DNA of 7,708 nt, from positions 1-7,708 of the forward strand of contig DMJN01000322.1 of assembly GCA_003451715.1 (NCBI GenBank), in the 5' to 3' direction. The stretch comes from Gammaproteobacteria bacterium. Lineage in GTDB: Bacteria > Pseudomonadota > Gammaproteobacteria > Pseudomonadales > Pseudohongiellaceae. Shown here piece by piece: positions 1-7,515 of the stretch. The notes beneath the pieces were generated by a model. The model did not search any database. It saw nothing but the letters and a program-made list of their open reading frames with translations, and was not told where the DNA came from. Within the stretch, counting starts at the first letter, position 1; each line of letters opens with the position of its first letter. Position numbers and translations under genes: made by a program.

Positions 1-1359
1 GACTTGATGTTTGAGTCCGTCTTGCTACTGCTGAAGCGTAATCTCGTCTACCTGTTACTTATTCCTTTTTGGCTACTGAAGGGCCGCGCCTTTCTGAAAC
101 ATCAACTTGCGCAGCGCATCGAGCTGCCAGTGGAGAGGCTGCCTCTGAATGAAGAATTTCTTGCCTATCTGGTAGCACAGAAGAATGCCGGACGATCCAT
201 AACCCTGATCTCGGGCTCGAATCAGGCGTCTGTGACCAGGCTGGGAAATCATCTTAAGCTCTTCGATGCTGTGATCGGCAGCGATACCCAGACGAATCTC
301 AAGGCGGCCGCGAAATTGCAGCGCATTCAAGAACTGAACAGCGACGGTTTTGGCTATGCCGGCAATTCCAGCGCCGATTTTCCCGTCTGGGCTGCTGCGC
401 AACAGGTCATCATGGTCAACTGCAACGACGCCCTGGTGAAGCGACTCGGCAATGACAGTATCCTGCGCTTCGATACGGCAGCATCCAGCTTGCAGAAACT
501 CTGGCAAGCCATGCGCCCTCATCAATGGCTCAAGAATCTCCTGGTGTTTGTGCCTCTGGTATTGTCCCACCAGGCAAACCAGATAGAGCTGCTGATGCTG
601 GCCAGCATCGGATTCATCAGCTTCAGCCTCTGTGCCTCCAGTGTCTATCTGCTCAATGACATGCTGGACCTGAACAGCGATCGGCAGCACCACAGCAAGA
701 ATCAACGCCCCTTCGCCTCAGGCGAACTGCCACTGGCGGCGGGATTCCTGGCTGTTCCCGGACTACTGTTGGTCGCATTCGCGGTGGCTCTGTTGTTACC
801 GGCTGCGTTTCTGGTAATGCTATTTGCTTACTGGCTTCTTACTTCTTTATATAGCTTATATCTGAAACGGCTGTTTCTGGTGGACGTTTTCACCCTGGCG
901 GTGCTCTATACAATGCGGATCGCGGCGGGAGCAGCTGCTATCTCGGTTATCACTACCAACTTTCTCATCGTCTTTTCTCTATTCCTGTTTCTGGGATTGG
1001 CGATGGTGAAACGCGTGACGGAACTGGTGAATCTGGCAGAATCGGAGCAATCGGTTGTTGATGGGCGTGCCTACGGCCCCGAGCACACGACATTGTTGTC
1101 ACTGCTGGGCGGCGGCTCGAGTGGCATCGCCGTACTGGTATTCGCATTCTATATTAATGCCGAAGACACCACCCGATTATACGGCTCGCCAATAGTGCTC
1201 TGGCTTATCTGCCCACTGCTGCTATGCCTGCTGGTGCGTATCTGGCGAGAAGCCCGAACTGGCAGACTGGACGAGGACCCGGTGTTGTTTGCAATTACCG
1301 ATCATGTCAGTCAGTTCATCACATTACTATGTGGAGTTCTGATCTGGTTGGCGGCATAA
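1..1359 (+). CDS. HAD-UbiA fusion prenyltransferase (5' partial)
   Basis: The reading frame is open from the first base, and the first residues (D-L-M-F-E-S) match the stretch just after the HAD nucleophile motif in this family, so the gene starts outside the window and the TTG/ATG codons at 4-9 are not the start. Residue 1 here is the codon at base 1. Residues ~1-165 are a HAD phosphatase-like domain: the LISGS motif, a downstream lysine (NLKAA) and GNSSAD with Asp126. The DxD nucleophile is not in view. From MRPHQW (171) follows an integral-membrane UbiA domain with several hydrophobic segments. It has the first Asp-rich motif N219-D-x-x-D-x-x-x-D227, then RPFASG (from 236), and the YLKR...LYTMRIAAG region. 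UbiA enzymes move polyprenyl groups from a diphosphate onto an acceptor. HAD-fused members resemble decaprenyl-phosphate phosphoribose synthases, but the acceptor cannot be told here. No partner epimerase genes are in the window. Confidence 0.9.
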   Translation, partial: DLMFESVLLLLKRNLVYLLLIPFWLLKGRAFLKHQLAQRIELPVERLPLNEEFLAYLVAQKNAGRSITLISGSNQASVTRLGNHLKLFDAVIGSDTQTNLKAAAKLQRIQELNSDGFGYAGNSSADFPVWAAAQQVIMVNCNDALVKRLGNDSILRFDTAASSLQKLWQAMRPHQWLKNLLVFVPLVLSHQANQIELLMLASIGFISFSLCASSVYLLNDMLDLNSDRQHHSKNQRPFASGELPLAAGFLAVPGLLLVAFAVALLLPAAFLVMLFAYWLLTSLYSLYLKRLFLVDVFTLAVLYTMRIAAGAAAISVITTNFLIVFSLFLFLGLAMVKRVTELVNLAESEQSVVDGRAYGPEHTTLLSLLGGGSSGIAVLVFAFYINAEDTTRLYGSPIVLWLICPLLLCLLVRIWREARTGRLDEDPVLFAITDHVSQFITLLCGVLIWLAA

Positions 1360-1387
1360 AATCAAAGGGGTCAGAGACACTTGATTT
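1359..1387. repeat. Short dyad joining the convergent 3' ends
   Basis: A perfect 7-bp inverted repeat, AAATCAA (1359-1365) and TTGATTT (1381-1387), flanks a 15-base centre, AGGGGTCAGAGACAC. The last base of the UbiA stop codon (1357-1359) lies in the left arm, and two bases of the minus-strand stop (1388-1386) lie in the right arm. There is no GC-rich stem and no T run, so it is not a standard intrinsic terminator. The GGGGTCAGAG core resembles short dispersed repeats I remember from proteobacterial genomes, some near REP-associated transposases. That resemblance is from memory and was not searched. Confidence 0.5.
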
Positions 1388-2238
1388 AGAGAGCCATGCT
1401 GAGAATGCCATAGTGAAAATGCAGATGTTTCTCCATAAAGCTGCTGATAAAAAAGTAGCTGTGGTCGTAGCCTTCCCGTTGATTATAGCTGAGTGGATAA
1501 CCAACTCGATTACAGGCCTCTACTAATAGCGATGGTTTTAACTGCTCCTCGAGAAATTCATCCGCTGTACCCTGATCTACCAGTATGGGGATAGGATGGG
1601 TGGCTCGCTTCACCAGTTCGACCGAATCATATTGTTTCCATTCCTCAACATCGTCACCCAGATAATTTTTAAAGGCTTTTATTCCCTAGGGACACACACT
1701 TGGGGAGCAGATTGGTGCGAAGGCGGACACCGATTTGAATTTATCAGGATTTTTCAACGCAATGGAGATTGCACCATGACCACCCATCGAGTGGCCAAAT
1801 ATTCCCTGCTTGTTTTCATCCACAGGGAAGCGTTTATTGATGAGTTCCGGCAGTTCCTGAGTGATGTAATCATACATATGATAGTTGTTATTCCATGGCT
1901 CCTGAGAGGCATTCAGGTAGAAGCCGGCACCCAGCCCGAAATCATATGCCCCTCTGAATCATCCGGCACCTTTTCTCCTCGAGGGCTGGTGTCTGGGGCG
2001 ACAAGTATCAATCCCAGTTCCGAGGCGATGCGCTGCGCGCCAGCTTTCTGAACGAAGTTCTCATCGGTACAGGTGAGACCCGATAGCCAGTACACTACCG
2101 GCAATTTAATTTCAGCTCCGGTTGCCAGCGCTTCGGGAAGGAATCCTGAAAAATTCATTTCACACAGCAGTGTTGTGGAAAAATGTGTACAACGCAGTTG
2201 ATTGCCCCATGGCATTTAACGTTCGATAACTCTTTCAT
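1386..2238 (-). pseudogene. fghA: S-formylglutathione hydrolase, frameshifted and interrupted
   Basis: Three adjoining minus-strand pieces together give a nearly complete S-formylglutathione hydrolase, the esterase that releases formate and glutathione in glutathione-dependent formaldehyde oxidation. Family signatures are clear: [56 protein letters not shown] and GYDHSYFF. The catalytic Ser (codon 1790-1788), Asp (1577-1575) and His (1463-1461) all remain. Three lesions break it. One base is missing in the CCCC run at 2205-2208, where CHG-GNQLR should run on. One is missing in the CCCC run at 1949-1952, where [11 protein letters not shown] should run on. A TAG at 1688-1686 replaces the conserved Trp of CP-W-G. 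Restoring the two bases gives 284 codons, the normal family length. The ATG at 2238 is chosen because [11 protein letters not shown] matches family N-termini and an AGGAGG precedes it. It starts 19 bp after the upstream oxidoreductase gene. The usual partner, glutathione-dependent formaldehyde dehydrogenase, is not in the window. Sequencing error at the homopolymers is possible; the TAG is harder to explain that way. Confidence 0.9.
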
Positions 2239-2249
2239 ATTAAGTCCTG

Positions 2250-2255
2250 CCTCCT
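2250..2255 (-). promoter_or_regulatory. Ribosome binding site of fghA
   Basis: AGGAGG reads on the minus strand 11 bases before the ATG at 2238, just beyond the stop codon of the oxidoreductase gene (2260-2258). It supports the 2238 start over the internal ATG at 2215, which lies in a different frame, after the first frameshift. It also suggests that the hydrolase was translated from a message shared with the upstream gene. Confidence 0.6.
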
Positions 2256-2257
2256 AT

Positions 2258-3430
2258 TTACCCCAGTGGGAGTTCAATGCGTTGCCCGGATCGTGCACTC
2301 AGATGCACAGCCTCGGTAAATTCCATATATTGCACACCGGTTTCAAAGGTCGCCATGCTGACCTGTTCAATGCCACGAATCGCATTGATGAATTCTTCTT
2401 CCACACGGTAACTGACTTGCTGCGCAGCTGGATTCACAATTGGTGTCAACTCCCTATCCCCTCGCCTGCCAGCGAAGACATTGAGTGCACTGTCGACATG
2501 GATGGTGCCCTCACTGCCATGAATCCAGGTCTGGTTACCATTGGATAATCCGGTTGTTTCACTGAATCGCATGTGCACCTGGGCACCATTGGCCAGCTCA
2601 TACAACACGTCGATATGGTCGGGGATGGTAACGGCGACGGCATCCCCATTCTGATCGAGCCGCCTCGGAACATGGATGCTGGTCATCGCCATGACCCGAT
2701 CTCCAGCTCCGAACCAGCGCAGCATGGATTCGTAGGTCGAGCCTAGATTGAGCACGTTCAGGCCGCTGAATTCTTCATTATGACGCCAGTCCAGTTCACC
2801 CGGGTTGTCCGCGAATGTACGGCGCAGTCTTTGCACTTCTACCGACAGCACTTCACCCACAGTGTTCTCATTCAACAAACGCTGCAACACATTGTCGATG
2901 ACATAACTTGTGGATGTGGGAACCAGTTGGGATACCAACTCAGGATGTTGTCTTGCAGCCGCTAACATGTCCCGTGCCTCGGCCGCATTGTTTGCCATTC
3001 GCGCCTGACAGAGTACGTGTTTGCCGCTGCTTAATGTGGCCAGGGTCAGTTCGCGATGCATATAGGGCCAGGTGCCGATCAATACAGCATCGATGTCGCC
3101 ATCGGCCAATAATTCCTGCCAACTTCCGTAAGCCCGCGGTATAGAAAACTCATCGGCAACCCGTTGACTGGAGGCCAGGCTGCGGTTGGCCACGGCAACG
3201 ACCTCACACTCTTCTATACGGTTGAAACCTGGAATCTGTACGGCACGCACATTGGCACCCGCACCGATTATGCCCACTCGAATTCGATTGGCAGTTGCGG
3301 CTGCATTAGAGCTGTTCTGTGCCAACACCGTTCCTGGCGCGATTGCAGCGATCACCGGTACGGCAGCGCTGGCCAGAAATTCCCTGCGCCGGATTTTGCT
3401 GTGTTGCTTTTGTTTTTTGTCAGTACTCAT
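2258..3430 (-). CDS. Tat-exported Gfo/Idh/MocA family oxidoreductase
   Basis: This 390-residue protein opens with a twin-arginine signal: R15-R16-E-F-L, a hydrophobic Ala/Val/Ile stretch and a likely cleavage after VLA (residue 37). It is therefore expected to fold with its cofactor in the cytosol and be exported to the periplasm. The Rossmann fold begins at G53-I-I-G-A-G58 and binds NAD(P); residues ~160-390 form the Gfo/Idh/MocA C-terminal domain. The family oxidises or reduces sugars, inositols and related alcohols. At the position of the usual E-K-P motif, whose lysine is normally catalytic, this protein has Q142-A-R144 in GKHVLCQARMA, so classical sugar dehydrogenase chemistry is doubtful and the substrate is unknown. 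The ATG at 3430 is preceded by GAGGGGAAGG (3447-3438) at 7 bases. It lies 58 bp downstream of the SRAP gene and 19 bp before fghA, consistent with one transcript. Confidence 0.88.
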   Translation of the reverse strand: MSTDKKQKQHSKIRRREFLASAAVPVIAAIAPGTVLAQNSSNAAATANRIRVGIIGAGANVRAVQIPGFNRIEECEVVAVANRSLASSQRVADEFSIPRAYGSWQELLADGDIDAVLIGTWPYMHRELTLATLSSGKHVLCQARMANNAAEARDMLAAARQHPELVSQLVPTSTSYVIDNVLQRLLNENTVGEVLSVEVQRLRRTFADNPGELDWRHNEEFSGLNVLNLGSTYESMLRWFGAGDRVMAMTSIHVPRRLDQNGDAVAVTIPDHIDVLYELANGAQVHMRFSETTGLSNGNQTWIHGSEGTIHVDSALNVFAGRRGDRELTPIVNPAAQQVSYRVEEEFINAIRGIEQVSMATFETGVQYMEFTEAVHLSARSGQRIELPLG

Positions 3431-3465
3431 GGGATCGCCTTCCCCTCGCTCTTGTATTAGTCCGC

Positions 3466-3480
3466 GGCTGCAAGGCAGCC
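3466..3480. other. Small hairpin between SRAP and oxidoreductase genes
   Basis: GGCTGC (3466-3471) and GCAGCC (3475-3480) form a perfect 6-bp stem with a 3-base loop, starting 8 bases after the SRAP stop codon on the minus strand. No T run follows in the minus direction, so it is not a convincing terminator. It could be an RNA processing or stability element, or chance. No good -35/-10 pair was seen in the 58-bp gap. Confidence 0.3.
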
Positions 3481-3488
3481 TGGGTAGC

Positions 3489-4166
3489 CTACTTCCTGAT
3501 CATGAAACTGTCTGCAAGTGGATCCCACTTACTGGGTCTGCCGATGCGAGTGAGCACCATGTTCTTTTGGACTCTCGGCACCAGCAACTCACTAAACTCC
3601 TCGACGTCGTGAAAGTCCGGATCCAACCATTTGTTGATTAACGCAGAGTCTTCGAAGTCAAGCATCAGCGGCATGGACTTGGGGTGAATCTCATTCCACT
3701 GCGGCACCAGCGGTGGCAGTGTAATATTCGATGCGGAGTAAACCAATTCACCGGTCTCTCGATTGAGATGTTCCTTGTATAAACCGCCAAACGCAATGGC
3801 GGAATCTTCCAGCTCGATCTTATGGTAAGTCTTCTTGTCGCCCAATCCTTCGACGAAGGCACTGGCTGGAATAATACAACGGGACTCTCGATAGGGATGA
3901 TAGGCAATCGATCTCTTCTGCGACAGCTTGTCCGATCTGGAGTTGAAACTGGCGTATTTATAATTTGGTTTGAGAGTCTCATGATCCAGTAAAAGCCACC
4001 AGATCGCGTCGGAGACTATACACTCTCCCTTCGTATTGTGAACGATGGCGATACTGCCACCGGGAGCGATATCCCTGCTGCCATGGTGAAGAAACAGGCT
4101 GATACCCAGTGTCTCGCAGAGCCATTGAATCTCCGGACTATCGATCAGGTTAAAGCGGCCGCACAC
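3489..4166 (-). CDS. SRAP-domain protein (YedK/HMCES-like)
   Basis: This 225-residue cytosolic protein belongs to the SRAP family, which covalently traps abasic sites in single-stranded DNA through its N-terminal cysteine and so protects them from error-prone processing. The start codon is GTG: MCGRF must begin the protein because Cys2 has to become the N-terminal residue after Met removal. The other active-site residues sit at nearly the same numbers as in E. coli YedK: N75 (FNSRSDKL), E106 (SAFVEG) and H161 (NEIHPKSMPLML). RCIIPA at 96-101 is the usual core. The W-G-L-x-P stretch of typical members is replaced by WWLLLDHETLKPNYKYASFNSR, and the HxRMP motif is HPKSMP, marking a divergent subgroup. 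It heads a minus-strand set of three genes and diverges from the tannase gene. No LexA-like box was seen upstream. Confidence 0.9.
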   Translation of the reverse strand: MCGRFNLIDSPEIQWLCETLGISLFLHHGSRDIAPGGSIAIVHNTKGECIVSDAIWWLLLDHETLKPNYKYASFNSRSDKLSQKRSIAYHPYRESRCIIPASAFVEGLGDKKTYHKIELEDSAIAFGGLYKEHLNRETGELVYSASNITLPPLVPQWNEIHPKSMPLMLDFEDSALINKWLDPDFHDVEEFSELLVPRVQKNMVLTRIGRPSKWDPLADSFMIRK

Positions 4167-4259
4167 GGTTTTTACTCCCGGGGGTCTTCAATGATAAAGT
4201 CATTGCACTTTACGACACTCTTAATGGCTCTTGGATCGAATAACAATACAGGTGATCTC
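4167..4259. promoter_or_regulatory. Divergent intergenic region
   Basis: This 93-bp gap separates the divergent SRAP (minus) and tannase-family (plus) starts and must hold or overlap their promoters. The SRAP ribosome site is GGGAG at 4179-4175, 8 bases before the GTG. AGGTGA at 4250-4255 lies 4 bases before the tannase ATG. I could not pick a convincing -35/-10 pair or an inverted-repeat operator, so promoters may be weak, activator-dependent or inside the flanking coding sequence. Confidence 0.4.
4250..4255 (+). promoter_or_regulatory. Ribosome binding site of the tannase-family gene
   Basis: AGGTGA lies 4 bases before the ATG at 4260. The spacing is slightly short, but it is the best Shine-Dalgarno match near a start that gives a proper signal peptide. 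Confidence 0.5.
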
Positions 4260-5927
4260 ATGTTAAGGCTCCGCAATTCGGTTGTCTCCGGTGTTCTATT
4301 ATCATTCTCTCTTCTTTTGACGACACTCATTTCGACTCAGGCGCTTGCGCAGCGAATCGATCAAGCTCAGGCTGAGGCATGCCAGGCATTGGAGCAGGTA
4401 CGCAATCTTACCATTACCTCCGCCGCTATCAGGGACAACAGCCAAGCGAACAATCCGTACTGCTACGTGCGGGGCATCATCTCCCCAGCCATACATTTCC
4501 ATGCCCAGCTGCCACTGCCGGCAAACTGGAACGGTCGCTTCCTGCAATGGGGTGATGGTGGCAAGGATGGTGATCTGGATTTTGCCGATCACCGGGTCGC
4601 CGAAGGTTATGCCGTCACTAACAGCAACATGGGTCATGACAATGGCGTCGAACCGGGTGCCTCATTCGGCTTCAACAACCGCCAGGCGGAGATCGATTTT
4701 GGCTACCGCGCCGTGCATCTGACGGTGATGGCAGGCAAGACACTGGTGGATCAGTACTACGACAGGTCAGCGGATTATTCCTATTTCGAAGGCTGCTCAC
4801 AGGGCGGGCGGCAAGGCCTGATGGAGGCTCAGCGTTTTCCCGGCGACTTCGATGGCATTGTTGCCGGCGCTCCAGCCTTCGCCTACCAGGCGCTGAATGC
4901 GGCGGGTACCTGGAATCTACAGCGCATCTTTCGCGACAACCTGGCGGGTAACCTGGCCGTCGATAGCACTGGCGATGGTAACGCCGACAGTCTCAAGCTA
5001 CTGGATGTATTGCACGAGGCGGTGCTCGGCAAATGCGATGTCAACGATGGCATTGTGGATGGCATAATCGACGATCCACTGAGCTGCGATTTCGATCCGA
5101 CCCGCGATTTAAGCGACCTGATGTGCCCCGCAGGATCCAGCTCGGACACTTGCTTCACCGCGCCGCAGCTGCAGACAGTATTAGATTTCTACAATGGACC
5201 ACGGGACGACAACGGCAACCAGGTCTATCCGGGCAAGGCATTGGGTTCGGAAACACAGTGGGCTCGTTACTATGTACCCTTCACCGGCAATAACATGGGG
5301 CCGTCGAAACTGGTAGGCGTGGCCGGCGATCACATGAACTACCTGTTCTATGAGGAAGACCCCGGCGTCACTATTCCCAATGTACGGGACTATCAATACC
5401 AGGCCAGGACCGACGGTCCGTTTCCTGAATTTCACTGGATGGACTTTGACATCAACGATTTCTACTCCGGTAAGGGCGATCTGATGATGTCGATTACCGA
5501 CGCCACCGATCCCGATCTCAGTCAGTTCCTGAACGCACGGAACGGCAAACTGATCGTGTATCACGGCTGGATCGACACGCTGATCGTGGCAGAAGACACC
5601 GTGGATTATTTCAACGACATGGTGAATACCACCTTTGCCGGCAGCCTGTCTGCGGCAAGCGACAATGCCCGACTGTTTCTGGCGCCCGGCATGGGACACT
5701 GTGCCGGCGGTCCGGGGCCCAATAGTTGGGACAAGCTGTCGCCGCTGGTGGACTGGGTAGAGAACGGTGTGGCACCGGATTCGGTAACCGCCGTGCATAG
5801 GACCAACGGCGAGATCGACAACGAACGTCTCGTTTGTTCCTTCCCTCAGCAAGCGGTGTACTCCGGCCCTGCCGGGGGGCAGAATGACGCCGCTAACTGG
5901 ATTGCCGAAAATTTCAGTTGCCGCTGA
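4260..5927 (+). CDS. Secreted tannase/feruloyl esterase family hydrolase
   Basis: This 555-residue alpha/beta hydrolase carries the full signature of the tannase and feruloyl esterase family (PF07519), whose members cleave esters of gallate, ferulate and related aromatic acids. The CS-D-HC triad is present: Ser180 in GCSQGGRQG, Asp439 in YHGWIDTL, His480 in GMGHCAGG. Cys179 and Cys481, next to Ser and His, should form the family's disulfide. A calcium-binding-like loop follows from C259-D-V-N-D-G-I-V-D-G. The ATG at 4260 is chosen because it gives a clean signal peptide (MLRLRN, a hydrophobic core, cut after ALA near residue 30) and has AGGTGA in front. The frame stays open back to 4038, inside the antisense SRAP gene, and an ATG at 4191 is an alternative, but both add sequence ahead of the signal peptide. 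The product is probably periplasmic or extracellular. The ester it cleaves cannot be read from the sequence. Confidence 0.92.
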   Translation: MLRLRNSVVSGVLLSFSLLLTTLISTQALAQRIDQAQAEACQALEQVRNLTITSAAIRDNSQANNPYCYVRGIISPAIHFHAQLPLPANWNGRFLQWGDGGKDGDLDFADHRVAEGYAVTNSNMGHDNGVEPGASFGFNNRQAEIDFGYRAVHLTVMAGKTLVDQYYDRSADYSYFEGCSQGGRQGLMEAQRFPGDFDGIVAGAPAFAYQALNAAGTWNLQRIFRDNLAGNLAVDSTGDGNADSLKLLDVLHEAVLGKCDVNDGIVDGIIDDPLSCDFDPTRDLSDLMCPAGSSSDTCFTAPQLQTVLDFYNGPRDDNGNQVYPGKALGSETQWARYYVPFTGNNMGPSKLVGVAGDHMNYLFYEEDPGVTIPNVRDYQYQARTDGPFPEFHWMDFDINDFYSGKGDLMMSITDATDPDLSQFLNARNGKLIVYHGWIDTLIVAEDTVDYFNDMVNTTFAGSLSAASDNARLFLAPGMGHCAGGPGPNSWDKLSPLVDWVENGVAPDSVTAVHRTNGEIDNERLVCSFPQQAVYSGPAGGQNDAANWIAENFSCR

Positions 5928-5945
5928 CACAGTCGGGAAGCGCCC

Positions 5946-7490
5946 ATGAATGCTCCGGTTGTCACCGACAACAAGCCCATCAAGGTCGCCCTTGAAAAAG
6001 ACCGGGATTATCTTTTCTGCGCCTGTGGATTATCGAAGCAACAGCCATTCTGCGACGGCAGCCATAAAGCCACAGATTTGCTGCCGAAGAATTTTGTTGC
6101 CGAGGAAGACGGTGATGGCTTTCTCTGTATGTGCAAGCATTCCAGCAACACTCCCTTCTGTGATGGCAGCCATAAGCAGTTCGCGGTCGACGCGGTAGGC
6201 AAGGAAGGGCCGGGAATTACTGCTAGCCAGGATACCGCACCGCTTGCTACCCCTACTCCTGAAGAACCCGATGTCGCCTTCATCCATGAACTGGCCCGCG
6301 ATGGCTTGAGCAAGATGGGCCATCACGGCCCGATGACCGCGATGGGCGTGCCGCGCAACAGGCTGCCACTATGGGATGATATCCAGCTCATGACCGCCCA
6401 GCTGGCAAGCAAACCCCTGATGGAAGACCAGCTTGTCGGCACCGGATTGGTCATTGGTCCGGAGACCGACAGGCCATTACATCTCGACATTCCCCTGTTC
6501 GTCTCCGACATGAGTTTCGGGGCACTGTCCGAAGAAGCCAAGATTGCCCTGGCACGTGGCGCAGATATGGCGGGGACTGGCATCTGTTCTGGCGAAGGCG
6601 GCATGCTCCCGGAGGAACAGGCGGAGAATGGGCGCTATTTCTATGAACTAGCCAGCGCCAAATTTGGATACAGCGAAGAACTGTTGTCCAAAGTGCAGGC
6701 CTTTCACTTCAAGGGAGGCCAAGGTGCCAAGACCGGCACTGGCGGTCACCTGCCGGGAGCCAAGAACAAGGCCAAAATCGCCGAAGTGCGTGGCATTCCT
6801 GAAGGACAGCCGGCAGTCTCACCGCCCACGTTTGAAGACCTCAACAGTGTCGCAGACTTCGCTCGCTTCGCCGACCGGGTACGAGAGCTGACCGGTGGCA
6901 TACCCATTGGCTTCAAGCTCAGCGCCAACCATATAGAGAAAGACATGCAGTTCGCGCTGGATGCGGGGGCGGATTACATCATCCTCGATGGTCGTGGTGG
7001 CGGAACCGGTGCGGCACCCCTGATTTTCCGTGATCACATAAGTGTGCCTACTATTCCGGCCCTGGCGCGGGCACGCCGCTTCCTGGATGAACAGGGTGCC
7101 AGCGGCCGCGTCACTCTGATCATTACCGGCGGGCTGCGGCTACCGATAGATTTTGTCAAAGCCCTGGCATTGGGTGCTGACGGTGTTGCGATCGCCAACA
7201 GCGCCCTGCAGGCAATCGGTTGCGTGGCTGCTCGCATCTGTAACAGCAATAACTGCCCGACTGGAATTGCCACACAGAAACCACAACTGCGTGCCCGCTT
7301 GAATATCGTTAGTTCGGCACAACAGCTGGCGAATTTCCTTGCTGCCAGCGTGGAGCTGATGCAGGTAATGGCACGTGCCTGCGGCCATCACAACTTGGCG
7401 GGATTCAAGCCGGAAGACCTGGCCACATGGAACCGGGACATGGCCCAGCTCAGCGGAGTGCGTTACTCAGGCATTAATCCACCGGCGTAA
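5946..7490 (+). CDS. Double-CDGSH / glutamate synthase FMN-domain fusion
   Basis: This 514-residue cytosolic protein joins two iron-sulfur CDGSH motifs to a glutamate synthase core. The motifs CxCxxSxxxPxCDGSH occur at residues 25-40 and 61-76, each with three Cys and one His able to hold a [2Fe-2S] cluster of the mitoNEET type. A Pro/Thr-rich linker (~100-110) leads to the FMN-binding (beta/alpha)8 domain from ~120 to 500: DMSFGALSEEAK, GEGG, KGGQGAKTGTGGHLPG and DGRGGGTGAAP. C426-x5-C432-x4-C437 followed by PTGIATQ matches the 3Fe-4S site of glutamate synthase. There is no glutaminase domain and no C-terminal beta-helix domain, so it is not an ordinary glutamate synthase; an NH3-dependent or different redox reaction is possible. 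GGGAAG lies 5 bases before the ATG. It starts 18 bp after the esterase stop, suggesting one operon, though the metabolic link is unclear. Confidence 0.93.
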   Translation: MNAPVVTDNKPIKVALEKDRDYLFCACGLSKQQPFCDGSHKATDLLPKNFVAEEDGDGFLCMCKHSSNTPFCDGSHKQFAVDAVGKEGPGITASQDTAPLATPTPEEPDVAFIHELARDGLSKMGHHGPMTAMGVPRNRLPLWDDIQLMTAQLASKPLMEDQLVGTGLVIGPETDRPLHLDIPLFVSDMSFGALSEEAKIALARGADMAGTGICSGEGGMLPEEQAENGRYFYELASAKFGYSEELLSKVQAFHFKGGQGAKTGTGGHLPGAKNKAKIAEVRGIPEGQPAVSPPTFEDLNSVADFARFADRVRELTGGIPIGFKLSANHIEKDMQFALDAGADYIILDGRGGGTGAAPLIFRDHISVPTIPALARARRFLDEQGASGRVTLIITGGLRLPIDFVKALALGADGVAIANSALQAIGCVAARICNSNNCPTGIATQKPQLRARLNIVSSAQQLANFLAASVELMQVMARACGHHNLAGFKPEDLATWNRDMAQLSGVRYSGINPPA

Positions 7491-7515
7491 GCACCCGTGT
7501 GAACACTAGGGAAAC

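Noticed and set aside
73..705. 210-residue open frame on the minus strand
   Set aside because: It lies wholly antisense to the well-supported HAD-UbiA gene, and its translation has no recognisable family.
1596..2051. 151-residue plus-strand open frame
   Set aside because: It is antisense to the fghA pseudogene and exists because that gene is conserved on the other strand.
1686..2238. Programmed frameshifting or stop readthrough in fghA
   Set aside because: There is no slippery heptamer with a downstream structure. Two shifts plus a stop in a housekeeping esterase fit decay or sequencing error better.
4038..4259. Longer start for the tannase-family gene
   Set aside because: It would overlap the antisense SRAP gene and put about 74 residues ahead of a clear signal peptide.
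5181..5930. 249-residue open frame on the minus strand
   Set aside because: It is antisense to the tannase-family gene, whose catalytic motifs fix the plus-strand frame.
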